The notes under the pieces: model-generated | Told to the model about the DNA's origin: nothing | The model's database searches: none | Seen by the model: only the letters and a program-made list of their open reading frames with translations | Program-made: the position numbers and the translations under genes | In this document: positions 1 to 4,531 of the stretch, one piece after another | How the letters are laid out: the number at the start of each line of letters is the position of its first letter | How positions within the stretch are numbered: the first letter of the stretch is position 1 | NCBI GenBank assembly: GCA_049642385.1 | Contig: JBAROU010000255.1 | Coordinates: forward strand, 1 to 6,687 | Length of the DNA stretch: 6,687 nt | Reading direction: 5' to 3' | DNA from: JBAROU01 sp049642385 | Lineage (GTDB): Bacteria; Chloroflexota; Dehalococcoidia; DSTF01; RBG-16-68-14

Positions 1-1
1 G

Positions 2-277
2 GAGTCGGCGCCGCGAGAGCTCGCGGGCGCGGCGGCGGGCGCGAACTCGATGATGCGCTACTTGGGGAGCATCGTGGGCGCGGGCGTGCTGGGGGCGGTG
101 CTGAGCACCGACGGCGGCGCGCCAGACGTGGCGATGTTCCGGCTGATCTACATCGTGCTGCTGGTGATGGCGGCGCTCGCGGCGGCGACGACGCTCTTCA
201 TCCATCGCTTCCCGGCGGAGACGGAGGAGATGATCTCAGTACCGGCGGCGGTACAGGAGGTTGTGGGGCGGGGGTAG
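2..277 (+). CDS. MFS transporter, C-terminal fragment (5' end outside window)
   Basis: The frame is open from the left edge to a TAG stop at 275-277, giving 91 residues. They read as the end of a 14-TM (DHA2-like) major facilitator: a small-residue-rich segment around GANSMMRYLGSIVGAGVLG (a recurrent pattern in late helices of these drug/proton antiporters), a short loop with STDGGAPD, then one strongly hydrophobic helix (about FRLIYIVLLVMAALAAATTLF) and a short charged cytoplasmic tail. An ATG at 50 lies inside this conserved segment, so it is probably not the true start; the upstream codons ESAPRELAGAAA fit the family pattern. Family knowledge suggests proton-driven export of a small molecule from the cell membrane; the substrate cannot be inferred. 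It converges on the acyl-CoA dehydrogenase gene. DHA2 membership is less certain than MFS. Confidence 0.72.
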   Translation, partial: ESAPRELAGAAAGANSMMRYLGSIVGAGVLGAVLSTDGGAPDVAMFRLIYIVLLVMAALAAATTLFIHRFPAETEEMISVPAAVQEVVGRG

Positions 278-285
278 AGGGACGC

Positions 286-323
286 GGCGACCTGCGGTCG
301 CCAGGGCGCACAGCAGTGCGCCC
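286..323. repeat. two adjacent perfect hairpins between convergent genes
   Basis: The first hairpin is GGCGACC-TGC-GGTCGCC (7-bp stem, 286-302). The second is GGGCGCAC-AGCA-GTGCGCCC (8-bp stem, 304-323). Only one base separates them. They sit between the stop of the transporter fragment (277) and the stop of the minus-strand dehydrogenase (344), so both converging transcripts could form them. No T-run follows on either strand, so they are not classical intrinsic terminators. They may instead act as a bidirectional stop or 3'-end RNA stabiliser, and their look is that of REP-type dispersed palindromes. The stems are seen directly; repeat status elsewhere in the genome is inferred. Confidence 0.6.
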
Positions 324-343
324 CTACGTAGATATACGGACCC

Positions 344-1570
344 CTACAGGAGATCCCCCGTGGCCATGCGGGTGCTGTGGTCCTTCTTGTAGGCGGCGAT
401 GACGTTGCGAGCGATGGTCTGCTGGTGCACTTCGTCGGCGCCGTCCACGAGGCGGGCGGAGCGGGCGTTCTTCATCATGTCGGCGAGCGGGGTGTCGGTG
501 GAGTAGCCGAGCGCGCCGTGCACCTGGATGGCGCGGTCGACGATGCGCCAGAGGGTGTTGGCGACGTGGTGCTTGGCGAAGGAGACCTCCTGGCGAAACT
601 CTATCTTGGCCTCGATCTTGTAGGCGGCGTGGAGCACCATGAGCTTCGCGGCGTAGAGCTCCATCGCTGAGTCGGCGATCATCCACTGGATCGCCTGCTT
701 GTCGACGAGGAGCGAGCCGTGGGCGAAGCGTGTCGTCGCGCGGTCGACGAGCATCTCGAGCGCGACCTCGGCCTGGCCGATCCAGCGCATGCAGTGGGCG
801 AGTCGCGCCGGGCCAAGGCGCGCCTGACCGAGCTTGTGGCCTTCGCCCTCACCACCGAGCATGTTGCCGGCGGGCACGCGCAGGTCCGTGATGCGGATCT
901 CGCAGTGGTTGCCGCGGCCGGCCATCGTCTCGATGTCGCGCACGATCTCCCAGCCGTCAGCGGGTAGGTCGACGAGGAAGGCGCTGTTGCGCGCCTGGGG
1001 CGGGTCGGCGTCCGGGTTGGTGCAGGCGATCAGGATGGCGAAGCTGGCGCCGCGCGCGCCGGAGATGAACCACTTGTGGCCGTTGATCACCCAGTCGTCG
1101 CCGTCTTTGACGGCGTGCGTCTGGATCAACGTCGGGTCGGAGCCGGAGACTTCGGGCTCCGTCATCGCGAAGCACGAGCGCGAACGTCCTTCGGCAAGCG
1201 GGCGCAGGTACTTCTCGGCCTGGTCGGGCGTGGCCCAGGCGTGGAGCGTGTGCATGTTGCCTTCGTCGGGCGCCTGCGCGTTGAGGATGTAGGGCCCGAT
1301 GCCGCCCGTGCGCGCAGCCTCCGCCGAAACGAACGCCATCGCGGTCGGGCCGAGGCCCATGCCTTCCCACTCGCGGGGCAGGTGTGGGTTCCAGAGGCCG
1401 GCGTCTCTGGCCTTCTTGCGTAGCTTGACGATCTCCTCGACGTAGCGGCCGCGGTCAGCGTCGGCGCTCTGGAGCTTTTCCTGGACCGGGCGCACCTCGT
1501 CGTCCATGAACTTGCGCACGCGCAAGCGCACTTCTTCGACATCGCTCGGCAGTTTGAAATCGATAGGCAT
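344..1570 (-). CDS. acyl-CoA dehydrogenase family protein, ACAD10/ACAD11 (LvaC)-like
   Basis: This is a 408-residue protein, the normal length for a soluble FAD-dependent acyl-CoA dehydrogenase. The N-terminal helical domain covers about 1-130. The beta domain opens with the FAD/substrate signature CFAMTEPEVSGSD (133-145), followed by VINGHKWFISGA (161-172). The C-terminal helical domain carries LGPARLAHCMRWIG (252-265), IQVHGALGYS (348-357) and LVDGADEVH (374-382). At the place where medium-chain enzymes have the catalytic Glu (YEGT), it has Asp376 in a DGADEVH motif. As I recall, ACAD10/ACAD11 and related bacterial enzymes carry DGPDEVH here. In that branch the reaction is thought to be handling of 4-phosphoacyl-CoA made by a partner kinase rather than plain desaturation; a kinase of the matching type lies across the divergent promoter. 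The start is supported by AGGAGG at 1578-1583, seven bases upstream of ATG. Plain acyl-CoA dehydrogenation remains possible. Confidence 0.9.
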   Translation of the reverse strand: MPIDFKLPSDVEEVRLRVRKFMDDEVRPVQEKLQSADADRGRYVEEIVKLRKKARDAGLWNPHLPREWEGMGLGPTAMAFVSAEAARTGGIGPYILNAQAPDEGNMHTLHAWATPDQAEKYLRPLAEGRSRSCFAMTEPEVSGSDPTLIQTHAVKDGDDWVINGHKWFISGARGASFAILIACTNPDADPPQARNSAFLVDLPADGWEIVRDIETMAGRGNHCEIRITDLRVPAGNMLGGEGEGHKLGQARLGPARLAHCMRWIGQAEVALEMLVDRATTRFAHGSLLVDKQAIQWMIADSAMELYAAKLMVLHAAYKIEAKIEFRQEVSFAKHHVANTLWRIVDRAIQVHGALGYSTDTPLADMMKNARSARLVDGADEVHQQTIARNVIAAYKKDHSTRMATGDLL

Positions 1571-1606
1571 GTGGTCTCCTCCTCAAGTCGGTCGCGGACG
1601 GATGGC

Positions 1607-1638
1607 GCCTGCGGCGGGCAGGCCTGCCTTCGGCGGGC
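1607..1638. repeat. palindrome cluster with 9-bp direct repeats in the dehydrogenase leader
   Basis: Three overlapping structures occupy these 32 bases: GCCTGC/GCAGGC (1607-1612 with 1618-1623), the perfect 12-bp palindrome GGCAGGCCTGCC (1617-1628), and GCCTGCC-TTC-GGCGGGC (1622-1638, one T/G wobble). CGGCGGGCA occurs twice as a direct repeat, at 1612-1620 and 1631-1639, 19 bases apart. It lies in the probable 5' leader of the minus-strand dehydrogenase, upstream of its Shine-Dalgarno sequence. It could be mutually exclusive RNA hairpins, an operator, or simply a dispersed GC-rich repeat. Confidence 0.5.
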
Positions 1639-1668
1639 AAGCGTGCGAGGGAATTGTAGTCGCAATGC

Positions 1669-1676
1669 AGTATAAT
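1669..1676. promoter_or_regulatory. overlapping divergent -10 elements
   Basis: The plus strand reads TATAAT at 1671-1676, a perfect -10 hexamer. Transcription would begin near 1683 and leave a leader of about 50 bases before the GYD gene. The minus strand reads TATACT over 1669-1674, a good -10 for the divergent dehydrogenase, with a leader of about 90 bases. No convincing -35 hexamer is seen at 16-18 bases for either direction. This is one of the few AT-richer patches in the gap. The plus-strand element is the more convincing of the two. Confidence 0.5.
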
Positions 1677-1732
1677 GTCACGCCAGTCCGGACGCGGGGC
1701 CGGATCGCATCGCAGCAGAGCAAGGAGGCATC

Positions 1733-2056
1733 ATGCCACATTACTTAATGCAGGTCGCCTACACAGCCGAGGGCTGGGGTGCCCTTGTCAAGAGCCCGCA
1801 GGACCGCATCGAGGCGGTTCGGCCGGCGATAGAGAAGGCGGGAGGGCGCATCGAGGCGGCGTACTACTCGTTCGGCGAGTGTGACGTTGTCCTCATTGTC
1901 GAGATGTCCGATAACGTGAGCGCCGCTGGCCTGGCGATCTCCTTCGCGGCGGGAGGGACACTGAAGAGCGTAACGACGACGCCGCTGCTGACGGCGGAGG
2001 AAGCGGTGGGGGCGATGAAAGCGGCCGGCGGGACAGGATATCGGCCGGCCCGGTAG
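1733..2056 (+). CDS. GYD domain protein
   Basis: This 107-residue protein matches the pattern of the GYD family of small alpha/beta proteins: an opening strand HYLMQVAYTAEGWGAL, a helix with SPQDRIEAVRPAIEKAGGRI (21-40), then AAYYSFGECDVVLIVEMSD (42-60), where GECD (48-51) stands at the name-giving G-Y-D position, and a final strand with LKSVTTTPLLTAEEA (77-91). The fold resembles dimeric ferredoxin-like (ABM/Dabb-type) domains. No biochemical role is established for the family that I know of. AAGGAGG at 1722-1728, four bases before ATG, fixes the start. It is the first gene of an operon with the kinase, which starts nine bases after its stop, so an accessory or substrate-handling role for that kinase is a reasonable guess. 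The tail from about 92 on is Gly/Ala-rich and probably disordered. Confidence 0.88.
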   Translation: MPHYLMQVAYTAEGWGALVKSPQDRIEAVRPAIEKAGGRIEAAYYSFGECDVVLIVEMSDNVSAAGLAISFAAGGTLKSVTTTPLLTAEEAVGAMKAAGGTGYRPAR

Positions 2057-2065
2057 TCATCACGT

Positions 2066-3124
2066 ATGGCAGCTGAAGAATCCGTTCCTGGTCTCGATCT
2101 CCAAGAGCTGCTGCCGTGGTTCCGCGAGCACGTGGCGCAGGTCGGCGCGCTCGATGCGGAGGTGGTGGGGCACGGGCGCTCGAACCTGACGTACCGGCTG
2201 GACGCCGGTGACGAACACTGGGTGCTGCGGCGGCCGCCGCTCTCGCACGTGCAGCCAACGGCGCACGACATGGCACGCGAATTCCGCGTGATCTCCGCGC
2301 TGGCTGACACCGACGTGCCGGCGCCCAAGACGTACGCGCTGTGCGATGACGCCGACATTATCGGCGCGCCGTTCTACATCATGGAGTACGTCGCGGGCAT
2401 TGTGCCGGTGAACCCGACAGAGATAGAGCAGCGCTTCGACGAACAAGCCCGGCGGCGCATCGGCGAGGAGCTGATCGACACGCTCGCGGCGCTGCACGCG
2501 CTCGATCCGGCGCAGGTGGGGCTGGGCGACTTCGGCAAGCCGGCGGGCTACGTCGAACGACAGGTGCGTCGCTTCAGCGAGCAATTCGCGCGGGTGAAAA
2601 CGCGCGACCTGCCGGAGCTGGAGGAGCTGGAGCGCCGGTTACGCGCGGCGATGCCGTCGCAAAGCGAGACGACGATCGTGCACGGCGACTACCGGCTGGA
2701 CAATTCGATCGTGAGCGACTCGGGGCACCTCGCGGCGATCCTCGATTGGGAGATGTCGACGCTGGGCGACCCGCTCGCCGACATGGGCATCCTGCGCATG
2801 TACTGGCGCGACCGCGACGCAGACCCGCGGATGGCGGCGCAGGTGGGCAACGCGGGGGTGATCACGCTGCCCGGCTTCCCGACGTGGCAGGAGGCGGCCA
2901 AGCGCTACGAGGCGAAGAGCGGCCGCGATCTCTCGACGCTGGACTTCTACATCGTGCTGGCGCACTTCAAGCTGGCGGTGATCCTGGAGAACATGCACGC
3001 GCGCTTCCTGGCGGGCGGCACGGTGGGCGGGGGCTTCGAGATGATCGGGCAGCAGGTGCTGGTGCTGGCGCGGGGCGGGATGGCGGTGGCAGAGCACTCG
3101 GAAGTGCCGGCACTGCGAGGGTAG
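2066..3124 (+). CDS. APH-fold phosphotransferase, ACAD10/ACAD11 kinase-domain (LvaA)-like
   Basis: This 352-residue protein is a complete kinase of the aminoglycoside phosphotransferase/choline kinase fold. The nucleotide loop is GHGRSNLTYRL (35-45). The beta-3 strand is HWVLRRPP (51-58). The alpha-C region is HDMAREFRVISAL (67-79). The hinge is PFYIMEYVAG (102-111). The catalytic loop HGDYRLDN (206-213) supplies Asp208 and Asn213, and ILDWEMSTLGDPLADMG (225-241) supplies metal-binding Asp227. The C-terminal helices hold FYIVLAHFKLAVILENMHARF (294-314). HGDYRLDN plus LDWE.STLGDPLAD is what I recall from the N-terminal half of ACAD11 and from LvaA-type kinases, rather than antibiotic-resistance APHs. 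The predicted reaction is ATP-dependent phosphorylation of a hydroxyacyl-CoA for the neighbouring dehydrogenase. There is no clear Shine-Dalgarno sequence before ATG 2066 and the preceding stop is nine bases away, so translation is probably coupled to the GYD gene. It is not evidence of drug resistance. Confidence 0.92.
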   Translation: MAAEESVPGLDLQELLPWFREHVAQVGALDAEVVGHGRSNLTYRLDAGDEHWVLRRPPLSHVQPTAHDMAREFRVISALADTDVPAPKTYALCDDADIIGAPFYIMEYVAGIVPVNPTEIEQRFDEQARRRIGEELIDTLAALHALDPAQVGLGDFGKPAGYVERQVRRFSEQFARVKTRDLPELEELERRLRAAMPSQSETTIVHGDYRLDNSIVSDSGHLAAILDWEMSTLGDPLADMGILRMYWRDRDADPRMAAQVGNAGVITLPGFPTWQEAAKRYEAKSGRDLSTLDFYIVLAHFKLAVILENMHARFLAGGTVGGGFEMIGQQVLVLARGGMAVAEHSEVPALRG

Positions 3125-3130
3125 TTGAAT

Positions 3131-3169
3131 TCTGGGGACACCCCAGACCCCGGCCCCAACAGGTCGGGG
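3131..3169. repeat. two adjacent GC-rich hairpins after the kinase gene
   Basis: The first hairpin is TCTGGGG-ACA-CCCCAGA (perfect 7-bp stem, 3131-3147). The second follows with no spacer: CCCCGGCC-CCAACA-GGTCGGGG (8-bp stem with one G/T wobble, 3148-3169). They begin seven bases after the kinase stop and precede the HAD gene by about 70 bases. A C-rich run follows instead of a T-run, so they are not a textbook intrinsic terminator. They probably mark the 3' end of the GYD-kinase transcript. The paired-hairpin layout resembles that at 286-323, although the sequences differ. Confidence 0.55.
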
Positions 3170-3201
3170 CACCCCCTTCAGGCTCATGGCTCGCGGTTCG
3201 T

Positions 3202-3207
3202 TATCAT
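3202..3207 (+). promoter_or_regulatory. possible -10 element for the phosphatase pair
   Basis: TATCAT lies 29 bases before the HAD start in an otherwise GC-rich gap, just downstream of the hairpin pair. A poor -35 candidate, TTCAGG (3177-3182), is 19 bases upstream. The hairpins make a separate transcript plausible, but the promoter itself is weakly supported. Confidence 0.22.
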
Positions 3208-3236
3208 GACGGTGCCCTGACGCAGCGGGGCGCGTT

Positions 3237-3956
3237 ATGCCCACGATTCGCGCGATTCTGTATGACGCCGGCCGGACGCTGGTACGGCCGCGCCCGCAAG
3301 CCCACGACATCTGGGAGTTTCTGTCGCATCAGCTCGGCATCGACCTGGCCCGCGAGCGGAAGCTGCCAGACGTCGGGCACTTCTACTACGCACGATTGGG
3401 TAAGGACGGGCTGGGCGCGTACGACTCGGACGCACGCGCCCGCAGCTTCTGGGCGGCGTACTACGCGGAGGCGCTGATCGGCGGCGGCGTGGACCTACCG
3501 CGTGAGGAGCTGCTGTCGGCGGGCAATGCGATGTACGACTGGTACCAGCGCCCCGAGCAGTGGGAGCCCTACCCGGAGGTGCGCGACGCGCTGCTGCTGG
3601 CGCACGAGCACGGGCTGCGTCAGGGCGTCGTTTCGGACTGGGGGACTGACCTGGTGCCGCTGCTGCACGCGCACGAGATCACGCTACACCTCGACTTCGT
3701 GATCGCGTCGGCGGCGGTGGGCGTATCGAAGCCGCATCCGGACATCTTCCGCTTCGCGCTGGAGCGCGCCAACCTGCAACCGCACGAGGTGGTGTACGTG
3801 GGCGACTCGTACGTCGCGGACGTGCTGGGCGCGCGGTCGGTAGGCATCACGCCGGTCCTGATCGACCGCGAGGGCAACGCGCCGCGCGTGGATTGCATCG
3901 TGGTCAGCGCGCTTACCGATGTGCTGGGCGTTATCCCCGGCTTCGGAGACGCGTAG
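3237..3956 (+). CDS. HAD-IA family hydrolase (HDHD3-like)
   Basis: This 239-residue protein has all four haloacid-dehalogenase superfamily motifs. Motif I is ILYDAGRTL with nucleophile Asp10. Motif II is VVSDWG with Ser133. Motif III is GVSKPHPDIF with Lys165. Motif IV is VYVGDSYVADVLGA with Asp190 and Asp195. The helical C1 cap between motifs I and II (about 20-115) and the GVSKP.P motif place it in subfamily IA. The usual Asp two residues after the nucleophile, the general acid/base of phosphatases, is Gly12. The family includes small-molecule phosphatases and dehalogenases; the substrate is unknown. ATG 3237 directly precedes the first strand; the Shine-Dalgarno sequence is poor (CGGGG about eight bases before). 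The stop shares a base with the start of the histidine phosphatase. It looks closer to HDHD3 than to the HAD domain of ACAD10, so proximity to the kinase may be coincidental. Confidence 0.88.
   Translation: MPTIRAILYDAGRTLVRPRPQAHDIWEFLSHQLGIDLARERKLPDVGHFYYARLGKDGLGAYDSDARARSFWAAYYAEALIGGGVDLPREELLSAGNAMYDWYQRPEQWEPYPEVRDALLLAHEHGLRQGVVSDWGTDLVPLLHAHEITLHLDFVIASAAVGVSKPHPDIFRFALERANLQPHEVVYVGDSYVADVLGARSVGITPVLIDREGNAPRVDCIVVSALTDVLGVIPGFGDA
3945..3949 (+). promoter_or_regulatory. ribosome binding site that decides a GTG start
   Basis: GGAGA ends six bases before the GTG at 3956-3958 and lies inside the end of the HAD gene. It favours this GTG over the in-frame ATG at 3893, which would add 21 Arg-rich residues before the catalytic LVRHA strand. 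Confidence 0.6.
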
Positions 3957-4531
3957 TGTTGCTCTCTCTGGTGCGACACGCGGCGCCTGTCGTGCGGCTG
4001 GAACAGCCGTCGCTTCACTGGCACCTCTCGGCCGAAGGGCGCGTCGCCGTCGATACGCTCGCGGAGCAGCCGTTCTGGAGCGACGTTGCGATCATCTACA
4101 GCAGCCCCGAGCCGAAGGCGCTCGCGACGGCGCAGGGCATCGCGGCGCGGCACGAGCTGCGGATCGGCGTCGTGCATGACCTGCGCGAAGTGGAAGACCG
4201 CGCGTGGGTGGAGCGCGGCTACGAAGAACTGGCGCGGCGCTACTTGGCGGGCGAGGATGTTCGATGGGAGCAACGAGATGCGGTACTCCACCGCGTGCGC
4301 TCGGCGATAGACGACATCATCGCGCGGCATGAGGGCGCAGACGTCGCGCTTGTGTCGCACGGGCTGGCACCCACGGTGTACCTCGCCGAACGGCTTGCGC
4401 TCGACGCGCAGGTAGCGTTCGAGCTGTGGTCACGGCTACGGATGCCGGACGTGGGAGTGCTCGATACCGAGACGAACGAGCTGGTGCGGGAGTTCGGCGG
4501 CGGTCACGGACAAGCGCCGGTCCAGCAATAG
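3956..4531 (+). CDS. histidine phosphatase family protein (phosphoglycerate-mutase-like)
   Basis: From the GTG at 3956 this encodes 191 residues, a usual length for the family. It opens with MLLSLVRHAAP, which puts the phospho-accepting His at residue 8 in the first strand, as expected. YSSPEPKALATAQ (48-60) is the second signature; Lys54 stands where many members have Arg (SSP..RA..TA), a variant I have seen in other branches. Glu78 in DLREVED is the likely proton donor, and ALVSHGLAP (131-139) carries the second catalytic His135. It probably dephosphorylates a small phosphorylated metabolite in the cytoplasm; the substrate cannot be told. The start overlaps the HAD stop by one base (TAGTG), so the pair is likely translationally coupled. 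Its last 28 bases overlap the end of the opposing O-antigen ligase gene. Confidence 0.87.
   Translation: MLLSLVRHAAPVVRLEQPSLHWHLSAEGRVAVDTLAEQPFWSDVAIIYSSPEPKALATAQGIAARHELRIGVVHDLREVEDRAWVERGYEELARRYLAGEDVRWEQRDAVLHRVRSAIDDIIARHEGADVALVSHGLAPTVYLAERLALDAQVAFELWSRLRMPDVGVLDTETNELVREFGGGHGQAPVQQ

Noticed and set aside
286..323. CRISPR-like repeat array.
   Set aside because: There are only two hairpins of different sequence, with no repeated unit and no spacers.
957..1370. Long open frames overlapping the dehydrogenase gene in other frames and on the other strand.
   Set aside because: Their products are Arg/Ala/Pro-rich low-complexity sequence without motifs, as expected from out-of-frame reading of GC-rich DNA; the real frame has clear family motifs.
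2066..3124. Aminoglycoside resistance kinase.
   Set aside because: The fold is shared, but the STLGDPLAD context of the second Asp motif and the neighbouring dehydrogenase point to the ACAD11/LvaA branch, not to antibiotic modification.
3893..3955. Upstream ATG (3893) as start of the histidine phosphatase.
   Set aside because: It would add 21 Arg-rich residues inside the HAD gene before the catalytic first strand. The GTG at 3956 has a well-placed GGAGA and gives the family's normal N-terminus.
3237..3956. Treating the HAD gene as the third part of a split ACAD10 (HAD-kinase-dehydrogenase).
   Set aside because: The order is suggestive, but this HAD looks HDHD3-like in its cap and motifs, is separated from the kinase by a hairpin-filled gap, and is coupled instead to the histidine phosphatase.
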